Shown in pieces: positions 33,032-40,097 of a stretch of DNA of 41,599 nt (position 1 is its first letter; every line of letters starts with the position of its first letter). Source of the stretch: Syntrophaceae bacterium. GTDB lineage: Bacteria; Desulfobacterota; Syntrophia; Syntrophales; Smithellaceae. The translations under genes were made by a program, and so were the position numbers. The notes under the pieces are model-generated. The model had not been told where the DNA came from. It was given only the letters and a program-made list of their open reading frames with translations, and did not search any database. Where the stretch lies: NCBI GenBank assembly GCA_003141615.1, contig PLMV01000094.1, positions 1-41,599 of the forward strand, in the 5' to 3' direction.

Positions 33032-33829
33032 ATGGGCAAACCTTACCACTTATTCAAGTATAACCTCCGCGATGATGATGACTTTACCATCATTGCCCAT
33101 CGCGGGGCGTCGGCCTATTTTCCCGAAAATACTATTCCCTCGTTTAAGGGCGCTATTGCCATGGGCGCGGATATGGTCGAACTCGACGTTCAGCTTACCT
33201 CGGATAAAGAGGTTGTTGTCTTTCACGATGAAAAAATATCACGCTGTACGGATGGCCGGGGGAAAATTGCCGATCACACGCTTGCCGAATTGAAAAAAAT
33301 GGATGCGGGAAGCTGGTATAGTAAAGATTTTAAAAACACAAGAATACCGACTCTTGCTGAAGTTTTAGGCGTCTGCAAAAATAAAATCGCGGCGAATATT
33401 GAAATCAAAACGGAAGCGGTAAGCAAAATGTTCTTCGGCGGCATTGAAGAAAAATGTCTGAAAATTGTCGAACAAGCCAGGATGCGGGAACATGTCGTGT
33501 TTTCCAGTTTCGATCCGCGCGCCATTATGCATCTCAAGCAAATCGATAACACTGTAACTGTTGCCGTGTTGTTTGAAAAAAAACGCTATGGTTCTAAATT
33601 GCCTTCAGATATAATTGAATCACTGGGAGCCGATGCCTTTAACTGTTCCAACGCTGAGTTTAACAAGAAATGGCTTGCCAATTTTAAATTAAATAATATT
33701 CCTGTAAATATTTATACTGTAAATGACGCAAAGAATATGAGGCGGTTTCTGAAAATAGGTGTCAGCGGGATTTTTACTAATAAACCGGATATATTGAAAA
33801 GAGTGGCGGCGGATATAAAACAAATGTAA
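33032..33829 (+). CDS. Glycerophosphodiester phosphodiesterase
   Basis: A protein of about 265 aa with a GDPD TIM barrel. FTIIAHRGASAYFPENT supplies the first catalytic His and the ENT motif; MVELDVQLTSDKEVVVFHDE supplies the metal-binding Glu/Asp and the second catalytic His. It hydrolyses glycerophosphodiesters to glycerol-3-phosphate and an alcohol. No signal peptide is seen, so it acts in the cytoplasm (UgpQ-like). The start at ATG 33032 is preferred; a GTG at 33023 is possible. The next gene, 20 bp on, is an acyltransferase-lipase fusion, so the pair points to phospholipid turnover and resynthesis. Confidence 0.92.
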   Translation: MGKPYHLFKYNLRDDDDFTIIAHRGASAYFPENTIPSFKGAIAMGADMVELDVQLTSDKEVVVFHDEKISRCTDGRGKIADHTLAELKKMDAGSWYSKDFKNTRIPTLAEVLGVCKNKIAANIEIKTEAVSKMFFGGIEEKCLKIVEQARMREHVVFSSFDPRAIMHLKQIDNTVTVAVLFEKKRYGSKLPSDIIESLGADAFNCSNAEFNKKWLANFKLNNIPVNIYTVNDAKNMRRFLKIGVSGIFTNKPDILKRVAADIKQM

Positions 33830-33849
33830 AAAAGCGAAGGTCAAAGATA

Positions 33850-36039
33850 ATGAATATATCAAACTCTTTGATTAAAATAATTGAACTTGCCCTTGATACT
33901 TTGATAAAGGTATCGGGATCGGATATCCGCCTGCATGGAAACCAGAACGTGCCTGATCAGCCTGTGCTCTATGTCATCAATCACTTTACGCGTTTAGAAA
34001 CAATCTTAATGCCGTATATCATCAAAAAGAGTATTAAAAAATATCCCATCTCTCTGGCCGATAAGTCCTTTTTTAGCGGTGAAATGAGCACTTTTATGGA
34101 TAAGGTGGGCGCAATTTCAACTAATAATCCCAACAGGGATAAAATATTTATCAACGCGCTTCTCACCGACAGTTACCCGGTCATTATTTTTCCGGAAGGC
34201 CAGATAATAAAAGATAAGAAGATAATCGAGAAAGGCAAATATATAGTTTACAATTCAGGTCTCCGGCGGCCGCCTCACTCCGGAGCAGCGCAAATCGCCT
34301 TGCGGACCGAATTTATACGTGAAAAATTGCGAGTATTCCGTGCCCGGGGAGATGATTCATCCATTACCCGGCTCGCGACACATTTTGGTTTTGATCCTGC
34401 AGATGTAGACAAAATTATAAATAAAGAAACTTATATTGTACCGGTAAACATCACCTATTATCCTGTCCGCGCGCAAGAGAATGCGTTGAGCAAGCTTGCC
34501 AACAGATTTGTCGATAATATTTCAACCCAGTTTCAAGAGGAGATGGAGGTTGAGGGCCCCATCATAATGGGTCGTGTGGATATCGATATTAACTTTGGAA
34601 AACCGATGCTGATAAAAAAATATATTCTTACAAGTTCCGGGATGAGTAAGATGCTGGCGGATAATAACCATTACCTGAACCCGGAGGAGTTTAAAAAATT
34701 AGTACCTTTCAAAAAATTATGCGTCAGCATGAGATATGATTATATGAATGCCATATACGGCATGACGACTGTTAATCATGATCACCTGTTCTCATATATT
34801 TTGACAAAATATTGGAAAAACAGTTTCAGTGAAGACGACTTCAAAAACCGTGTTTTTCTCGCCATAGAATATTTGCGTACAATCGGCATATCCAATTGCC
34901 ACACGTCCCTCTTCAAAAAGCAGTTTTATCTTCTTACCGATGATTATCATGAAAAATACGATAATTTTATAAAAGAAGCCGTAGCCAACAATTTCATTAC
35001 TCTGGAAAACGGGATAATCACTAAAAACAGTGAACGATTCAGCAGGAAATCCGATTTTCATGCCATCAGGAAGGATAATATCATTGAGGTTCTAAAAAAC
35101 GAGATAGAGCCTCTCCGAGGTTTCATCACGGCCATGGACCGCCTGATGATCCTTCCAGCCTTTTTTGTCCGATGGAAGATAAAAAATCACTTTATCAAAT
35201 TGGATAAAAATCTCTTTGAGCAGGACTATCAAGAGTATTATATAAAAGATGAGAGCAAGTCTAAAAATATTGGAAGACCTTTCTTCTTAAAGTGTTTTTT
35301 CAGCAGAAAGGGAGTTGTTCTGGTTCATGGGTATATGGCGGCGCCTGAAGAAATCAGGCCGTTGGCGGATTATCTTTATAAGAATGGCTATAATGTTTAC
35401 GGTGTCCGGTTGCGCGGGCACGGTACAGCGCCTGAGGATCTCGCCGTCCGAAACTGGGAAAAGTGGTACGATTCCGCGAGCAGGGCTTACATTATCATGA
35501 AAAACAGCGTCAGGACATTTTCCATCGGCGGATTTTCCATGGGCGCCGGAATTGCTCTGCTACAGGCTGCCAATAAGCCCGGCAGGTTCGCCGGAGTGAT
35601 ATCCATCAATGCTCCCCTCAAACTGAAGGGCATCGCTTCCAAGTTTGCATCTATTGTTGTCGCGTGGAATAAGTTGCTCTCAAAGATTCATGTGAATAAA
35701 GGAAAAATGGAATTCGTGGAAAATGTGCCGGAAAATTCGGAGATAAACTATTTGCGAAATCCCGTGAGCGGGGGAAATGAACTGGAAAAGCTCATGAAGC
35801 AAGTCGAAAATCAACTAAGAAATGTGATGGAGCCGACACTTATCATACAGGGCTCAGATGATCCCGTAGTGAATTCGGTGAGTGCACAGGAAATCTTTGA
35901 AAAGCTTGGCACAAAGGAAAAACAGTTTCTCCGAATTTATGCCGATCATCACGGTATATTGCGGGGAGGGGAAGCGGATAAGGTCAATGCGATGGTTTTG
36001 ATGTTTTTAAGAGAATTATCTTCAAAATCACGGGTATGA
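33850..36039 (+). CDS. PlsC-like acyltransferase fused to an alpha/beta hydrolase (lipase-like)
   Basis: A 729-aa two-domain protein. Residues 30-250 resemble 1-acyl-glycerol-3-phosphate acyltransferases: NHFTRLE is the catalytic motif, with H45 kept but the usual Asp replaced by Glu50, and IIFPEGQI is the substrate motif (usually FPEGTR). Residues 260-480 are a helical linker of unknown type. Residues 487-725 are a hydrolase of the monoacylglycerol-lipase/thermostable-carboxylesterase type: VLVHGYMAAPEE, GFSMG nucleophile Ser563, GSDDPVV with Asp671, and HHG at 700-702. I infer an acyl-chain remodelling enzyme working with the GDPD upstream. The last three codons and the stop come from a family B repeat (SRV, stop). 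Confidence 0.85.
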   Translation: MNISNSLIKIIELALDTLIKVSGSDIRLHGNQNVPDQPVLYVINHFTRLETILMPYIIKKSIKKYPISLADKSFFSGEMSTFMDKVGAISTNNPNRDKIFINALLTDSYPVIIFPEGQIIKDKKIIEKGKYIVYNSGLRRPPHSGAAQIALRTEFIREKLRVFRARGDDSSITRLATHFGFDPADVDKIINKETYIVPVNITYYPVRAQENALSKLANRFVDNISTQFQEEMEVEGPIIMGRVDIDINFGKPMLIKKYILTSSGMSKMLADNNHYLNPEEFKKLVPFKKLCVSMRYDYMNAIYGMTTVNHDHLFSYILTKYWKNSFSEDDFKNRVFLAIEYLRTIGISNCHTSLFKKQFYLLTDDYHEKYDNFIKEAVANNFITLENGIITKNSERFSRKSDFHAIRKDNIIEVLKNEIEPLRGFITAMDRLMILPAFFVRWKIKNHFIKLDKNLFEQDYQEYYIKDESKSKNIGRPFFLKCFFSRKGVVLVHGYMAAPEEIRPLADYLYKNGYNVYGVRLRGHGTAPEDLAVRNWEKWYDSASRAYIIMKNSVRTFSIGGFSMGAGIALLQAANKPGRFAGVISINAPLKLKGIASKFASIVVAWNKLLSKIHVNKGKMEFVENVPENSEINYLRNPVSGGNELEKLMKQVENQLRNVMEPTLIIQGSDDPVVNSVSAQEIFEKLGTKEKQFLRIYADHHGILRGGEADKVNAMVLMFLRELSSKSRV

Positions 36040-36208
36040 ACCCCAAAGCAAGCTTTGGAAACATTTTGCAGCAAGATGCGGGGTATTGTACCCTCCGCTT
36101 TGCGGGATAGCCCCGATAGCCTTTGGCTACGGGATAATTCAACTGGCAGAGATTACTGCGCTGTGCTTGTAATATCTGAGTTTCATTAGAATTGGAGTTT
36201 CACAATAA
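36027..36208 (+). repeat. Family B dispersed mini-hairpin element, copy 3
   Basis: From ATCACGGGTATGAACCCCAA to TTGGAGTTTCACAATAA. Nearly the same as 15570-15708 at both ends, with an extra central hairpin (CCGATAGCCTTTGGCTACGG). Its 5' end is read as the last codons of the PlsC fusion gene. Confidence 0.78.
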
Positions 36209-36250
36209 CTGATTCGTAAATAAGATATATAATAATAAGGGAAGGTTTTT

Positions 36251-36598
36251 ATGATCAATCAATGGATAAAGGAAATAAAAAAAGAATGTCCGGCAGACAT
36301 GCTCGGTATGATTCTTTTACATAATGGAATAGTACGGGCTACGGCGAAGGATGGAGGAAAGGTTCAGGCGATGAATCTTTCCTACGATAAGGCAAAGCTC
36401 GAAGCTACTGTGCGTGAATTTAAAAAGAAAGACGGCATCGCTGACATTAAGGCGTGGATTAATGAAGGCCATCTCCAGGTAGGCGACGATATTATGAACG
36501 TTTGTGTGGCCGGAAGATTTCGAAAAGATGTGTTGCCCGTCTTTCAGGAACTCATCGCGGTGATTAAAACCAAAATCGTCAAAGAAGAAGAGATGTAA
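36251..36598 (+). CDS. MoaE-like protein (molybdopterin synthase large-subunit family)
   Basis: A 115-aa protein. GMILLHNGIVRATAKDG aligns with the N-terminal strand of MoaE, GHLQVGDDIMNVCVAG with the GxxxxGDxxVxVxVxx block, and FQELIAVIKTKIVKEEE with the C-terminal lysine segment (KTRAPFWKxE in E. coli). It is shorter than E. coli MoaE (about 150 aa). The APFWK part is changed, so one catalytic lysine equivalent is doubtful. Such short MoaE relatives are frequent in anaerobes and their activity is unproven. No moaD lies next to it. Its TAA stop shares its last base with a MITE-like element. Confidence 0.7.
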   Translation: MINQWIKEIKKECPADMLGMILLHNGIVRATAKDGGKVQAMNLSYDKAKLEATVREFKKKDGIADIKAWINEGHLQVGDDIMNVCVAGRFRKDVLPVFQELIAVIKTKIVKEEEM

Positions 36599-36718
36599 TA
36601 CCAATTTTAAATCAAAGCGCGGCTTTGTTGGCGTCGTTGTCGGCTTCCTCAACGTATTAGTAATACGCCTCGTCGTCTCCGTCTAGCCGCCTCGATATCA
36701 TCTTTGATTTAAAAAGGT
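36598..36718 (-). repeat. Family A MITE-like element, copy 3 (121 bp)
   Basis: Terminal inverted repeats of about 20 bases: ATACCAATTTTAAATCAAAG on the left, and ATACCTTTTTAAATCAAAG read inward from the right. The interior has CTTTGTTGGCGTCGTTGTC and a CGTATTA/TAATACG hairpin. Its reverse complement shares the ACGAGGCGTATTAC core with 26914-27218. The first base is the last base of the moaE-like stop codon. Confidence 0.82.
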
Positions 36719-36733
36719 ATATTATTCAATTAT

Positions 36734-36779
36734 TTTAGTCGAAAAAACTTTTATCGCGGCGATATCAGTAATTGGGAAG
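36734..36779 (-). repeat. Direct repeat A: stray copy of the gpsA-like gene 3' end
   Basis: 46 bases matching 37864-37909 at 43 positions. Read on the - strand it encodes LPNY-stop-YRRDKSFFD-stop: the true C-terminus of the neighbouring gene with TGG changed to TGA. Same orientation as the real end; offset exactly 1130 bp. Confidence 0.9.
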
Positions 36780-36806
36780 GTAATTAATTATACTGTCCCC
36801 GAAATT

Positions 36807-36867
36807 TCCTAACGCTCCGCTTAACCCGCCGGTGCTTTATCCGGTCGGGTTGGAGCGGTTGTTAGAC
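36807..36867 (-). other. attC-like integron recombination site
   Basis: On the - strand, R'' GTCTAAC (36867-36861) and R' GTTAGGA (36813-36807) bracket an imperfect palindrome. Plus-strand arms pair as 36817-36821 with 36854-36858, 36823-36828 with 36846-36851, and 36829-36832 with 36841-36844, leaving one extrahelical base at 36845 and an 8-base apical loop at 36833-36840. This is the standard attC layout (R, unpaired spacer, L, loop). The HNH gene's TAA lies inside R''. Confidence 0.8.
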
Positions 36868-37584
36868 GCCCTTTGCAAGTTCTTCAATGTTGCCCCTCCC
36901 TTGATTGCAAGCCGCGCACAAAGTTCTTAGATTATCGAAGGTCGTTCTTCCCCCTTTAGAATAGGGTACGATGTGATCGAGATGGAGCACGACTCCTCTC
37001 TCAATTGCTGGGCTGTGGCCGCACAGAACACACCGAAATCCATCCCGCGCTAGTACTCTCAGGCGCAATCGATCAGAAGGACCGCGGGGCAAACTTTCAG
37101 TTGGAACAATTTTTTGTGGAGTCTTCACTATCTCTTGGAATTCAATAACCACGGGTTTGCCCATCCGCCATTCGATGAATCGAAGGCAGGCTTTGGTCCA
37201 CCCTCCAAATCGTGTCTTGTACGGTTGGAAGCTGTATTTTGATCCGGACTTCTCCCATTCATGTCGTGAAGGGCGCTGCCCGAGCTCATTCCAGATCCGT
37301 TCCATTTCAATGAATAGCTCGTCGTCTGAAATCCGCTTCGTCGAACGCGCAGCGAGCTCAATCCCCTGGGCACGAAGCGCTATTCGCAAGGCGCGCATAG
37401 CCTCGGACCAAGAACCATATGCGCTATCCACGCCGCCCCGAGAGATGCCAAGCTTCGCAGAAATGAAGTCTCGCAGACTAAATTCAACGTAGGCAAAGTG
37501 CTTCGCCGCCGCCAGAAGTACTGGCAGGACTTGCTCCTTCCGATATTTATCCGCCCGATGTCTTTCGTATTTGTATTCCATCAT
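36862..37584 (-). CDS. HNH homing-type endonuclease carried as an integron-style cassette
   Basis: A 240-aa protein. Residues 85-135 contain ISDDELFIEMERIWNELGQR...KYSFQPYKTRFGGWTKAC, the 'homing endonuclease associated repeat'. Residues 40-70 may be a weaker copy. The C-terminal HNH domain has a zinc-binding C185-x2-C188, LDHIVPYSKGG (D203-H204), N218 and C223-x2-C226. It should cut DNA. The stop codon is within an attC-like site, and GTTAGAC (37598-37592), a perfect complement of the R'' box, lies 7 bases before the start. The cassette is therefore 36813-37597 (785 bp). No integrase gene is present in the window. Composition is more GC-rich than the AT-rich DNA around it. Confidence 0.9.
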   Translation of the reverse strand: MMEYKYERHRADKYRKEQVLPVLLAAAKHFAYVEFSLRDFISAKLGISRGGVDSAYGSWSEAMRALRIALRAQGIELAARSTKRISDDELFIEMERIWNELGQRPSRHEWEKSGSKYSFQPYKTRFGGWTKACLRFIEWRMGKPVVIEFQEIVKTPQKIVPTESLPRGPSDRLRLRVLARDGFRCVLCGHSPAIERGVVLHLDHIVPYSKGGRTTFDNLRTLCAACNQGRGNIEELAKGV

Positions 37585-37863
37585 TCTATGCGTCTAACAT
37601 TGTTTATATGGATCGGTGTTAATATTACAAACGCCGACACCCTTGTCGGCATAAAACCCCTCAGCAGAAACTGCAATTTTAAGTCTAATAACTTAATATT
37701 AAATAACAATCAACCAATTTTCTGTTTTCTTACTTGGGATATTATCTGGATCGGCATAATATCCCGAAAACTGGGAACGTCGTATTGATTTTATATTTGT
37801 TTCTTTGTAATTCCAATTTATTATTTTTAATTTTTTGATTTTGAACAATATACGATTAAATTG
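37585..37863. other. AT-rich non-coding stretch between the HNH cassette and the gpsA-like gene
   Basis: Contains the cassette boundary GTCTAAC (+ strand 37592-37598), a hairpin GCCGACA...TGTCGGC around 37633-37650, and otherwise AT-rich sequence. I found no second attC upstream of the cassette and no credible ORF. Confidence 0.5.
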
Positions 37864-37909
37864 TTTAGTCGAAAAAACTTTTATCACGGCGATACCAGTA
37901 ATTAGGAAG
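37864..37909 (-). repeat. Direct repeat B: authentic 3' end of the gpsA-like gene
   Basis: The true C-terminal coding end (LPNYWYRRDKSFFD, stop), repeated with three changes at 36734-36779. The two copies flank the HNH cassette region like attachment sites. Confidence 0.9.
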
Positions 37910-39058
37910 AATACGGTACATAAATCTGGATACCTGGCCGATATATTCTTTCGTTCTTTTATCATGCTGACAGGCTTGAATGATCATATCTTTGATGGCG
38001 TCTTTGTTGCCTGCTTCATTAAATATCCGGTAGGCGCAGGAAAAAAGAGGGCTGTACATGTTTTTCTTTTCTAAATATTTATAAACGTTTCTGACCGTAT
38101 TGGGGCCTTCGGGAGTCCCATCAATTTGTTCCAATACACGCAAGTTGGTTTCGATGGGATTGCCGGTATAGAGTTCATAAAAATATTTTCCATAGCGGTA
38201 ATTTTTACTGGCCAGGGACGAAACAGTTACATACATGTCGCCCACGCCTGCCTGGCTGTGGAAAGCCTGAAAACCACCGCCCAAAAGACGGGATAACGAA
38301 CGAATTTCCACGCCGGAACGGGCAAATATGGTGCCGGGGATTGAATCACCCAGCTCCAGCGAATCCGCCAGCCCCTTAATATTCGCCACAATATTTTTTA
38401 AAGCGCCGCAGGCTTCCACCCCGACAATGTCAAAGTTATAATATGAATTTATTTCCTTGCGGTTGAATTTAAGTAAATCTTCCCTGATAATATTGGCAAT
38501 GCGTTTTTTGCCGGCTACTGTTAAACAAACAGGATTGCCCAACGCTATATCCATATCAAAAAACGGCCCTCCAATACACCCAAGCTGATACTTATGCTTT
38601 AAATTGTAAAGATTGCTGTTGATTAGTTGGGAAGGTGTTATCAGCTCCTTGGAAATTTCATCGGAAATCAAACCTTTTATCGGAGAAATAAGACATGTAT
38701 CACCTGCTTTTTTATCAATCATTGGTTTGAGATAATTGAGCAAATCCGGAAGGCGGTTCATGGTTATGGCCAGAATGATAAAATCATTATTTTCGACGAT
38801 GTGTTCCAAATCGTTTGTGGCGTATACTTTGGGCGACAGGCGGGGAACGCTTTCCATTCCACCCAATCGTTTAGCTAAATCTTCTGTTAAGTGGAGGGGG
38901 TTTAAATGATCTCTGTTGATCGCCTTACAAACTTCTGAATCGTGGTAATAAATGGCCACACGTTTGTTATCACGGCCAAATTTATACGCAAAAGATGTGC
39001 CCAAACGTCCCGGCCCAATAATGGCCACTCTCGTTGTATCTAAATTAGAGGTTATCAT
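37865..39058 (-). CDS. NAD-dependent glycerol-3-phosphate dehydrogenase family protein
   Basis: A 397-aa GpsA-like protein. The N-terminal Rossmann turn is VAIIGPGRLGTSFAYKFG (residues 11-28), followed by FIILAITMNRLP, SPIKGL (SxxKG motif) and CIGGPFF. The C-terminal domain has GVEACGALKNIVANIKGLADSL with the catalytic lysine, and RSGVEIRSLSRLLGG. It is about 60 residues longer than E. coli GpsA because of a C-terminal extension. It would make glycerol-3-phosphate for phospholipids, in keeping with the lipid genes nearby, though the extended family is not well characterised. It has a perfect sigma-70 promoter. Its last 14 codons are duplicated 1130 bp downstream. Confidence 0.88.
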   Translation of the reverse strand: MITSNLDTTRVAIIGPGRLGTSFAYKFGRDNKRVAIYYHDSEVCKAINRDHLNPLHLTEDLAKRLGGMESVPRLSPKVYATNDLEHIVENNDFIILAITMNRLPDLLNYLKPMIDKKAGDTCLISPIKGLISDEISKELITPSQLINSNLYNLKHKYQLGCIGGPFFDMDIALGNPVCLTVAGKKRIANIIREDLLKFNRKEINSYYNFDIVGVEACGALKNIVANIKGLADSLELGDSIPGTIFARSGVEIRSLSRLLGGGFQAFHSQAGVGDMYVTVSSLASKNYRYGKYFYELYTGNPIETNLRVLEQIDGTPEGPNTVRNVYKYLEKKNMYSPLFSCAYRIFNEAGNKDAIKDMIIQACQHDKRTKEYIGQVSRFMYRILPNYWYRRDKSFFD

Positions 39059-39091
39059 TAATTATGCTCTTTATCATAGTTTTAAAGTATT

Positions 39092-39121
39092 ATTATAGGA
39101 AATAATGTGTCCGGCTGTCAA
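39092..39121 (-). promoter_or_regulatory. Consensus sigma-70 promoter of the gpsA-like gene
   Basis: On the - strand TTGACA (39121-39116), 18 bases, TATAAT (39097-39092). Both boxes are perfect. The leader is about 27 bases. Confidence 0.88.
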
Positions 39122-39395
39122 ATTCTAATAGCTTTTTTCCAAAAATAATTAAATAATCATTTATTAATAAGTGGAGCTCCCTCCGGCTGGAGCCGGGTGA
39201 TTCCAAGTCGTGGGATTCGGTTTTTTTAGTTGCATTATCATAAATGATTGTTTAAAAAAAGCAATGCCTTAATCGCCTAAAAATAACAGGCCTTTTTTAT
39301 AGGGCAATTCATAAACGAAGTGATTATTCTGGCGTCTGGCTTCAGATTTTAAATTGATTTAAGTAAGTTAAAAACTTTAAACGAGATTATATTTT
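39122..39395. other. Intergenic region before the MORN-repeat gene
   Basis: Gene-free. GCTCC...GGAGC near 39176-39192 can make a short hairpin, and GCCT...AGGC followed by six T around 39270-39299 could be a weak terminator. I see no conserved riboswitch or clear promoter for the gene at 39396. Confidence 0.35.
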
Positions 39396-40064
39396 ATGGC
39401 CAAAACAAATGCGGCTCCAGAGGAAACAACGTTGTTTTTCTCCGATGGAGCTATAAAAGAAAAAAAATTTCTCCAGGAAGGTAAATTAGAAGGTGAATAC
39501 ACCTCCTACTACAATAATGGTCAAATACTGGCGCATCTGTTTTTTGTTCACGGCAAGAAAAATGGCGCAGCGGTGGCTTATTATCACGACGGCCACGTAA
39601 GGGAAAAGGTAAATTTTATTAATGGCCGAATGGACGGAGAATATATTTCTTATTATGAAAACGGGCATATCAGAGAACAGGAATACTACAAAAACGGCAA
39701 GCTTGACGGCAAATATCAAATTTATTATAAAACCGGACAATTAAAAGAAGAAGAAAATTTTACGAACGGCAAATTTGACGGCAACTATATTTGTTATTAT
39801 AAAAATGGGCAAATTAAGGAAAGCGGATATTTTAAAAACGACAAACGGGAGGGCGAATATGTTGCATATTTCAAAAGCGGGAAGATAAAAGAAAAAGCCA
39901 CTTATAAAAATGGAAATTGTGTAGGCAAATTTCTTGTTTTCAATGAAGATGGTTCCCATTCCTCCGAAGCAAATACTGACGATGATGGCGTTTCGGATAA
40001 TTGGGAAGAAAAAGATATTGCTAATTTGCTCCAGGACTTAAAACACTTCGACAAAAAAGAATAG
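39396..40064 (+). CDS. MORN-repeat (MORN_2/YwqK-like) protein
   Basis: A 222-aa protein made of about eight tandem repeats of about 23 residues with the form YYxNGxIxExxxYKNGKxDGxY (residues about 12-190; for example YYENGHIREQEYYKNGKLDG and YYKNGQIKESGYFKNDKREG). The C-terminus is acidic (NTDDDGVSDNWEEKD). MORN_2 repeats form an extended beta sheet that binds proteins or membranes; some members act as antitoxins (YwqK), but no toxin gene adjoins it. There is no signal peptide, so it is probably cytoplasmic. It is AT-rich. A stress protein gene follows 33 bp later, and the two may be co-transcribed. Confidence 0.88.
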   Translation: MAKTNAAPEETTLFFSDGAIKEKKFLQEGKLEGEYTSYYNNGQILAHLFFVHGKKNGAAVAYYHDGHVREKVNFINGRMDGEYISYYENGHIREQEYYKNGKLDGKYQIYYKTGQLKEEENFTNGKFDGNYICYYKNGQIKESGYFKNDKREGEYVAYFKSGKIKEKATYKNGNCVGKFLVFNEDGSHSSEANTDDDGVSDNWEEKDIANLLQDLKHFDKKE

Positions 40065-40097
40065 TAGTCATTATTCTAATTTTAGAGAGAAATCATC

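Noticed and set aside
37599-37700. Second attC site upstream of the HNH cassette
   Set aside because: I looked for an RYYYAAC partner for the GTTAGAC box in the next 140 bases and found none; only a single-sided cassette boundary is supported.
39170-39260. Possible riboswitch or terminator before the MORN-repeat gene
   Set aside because: Only short, competing hairpins are visible and no conserved aptamer core is recognisable.
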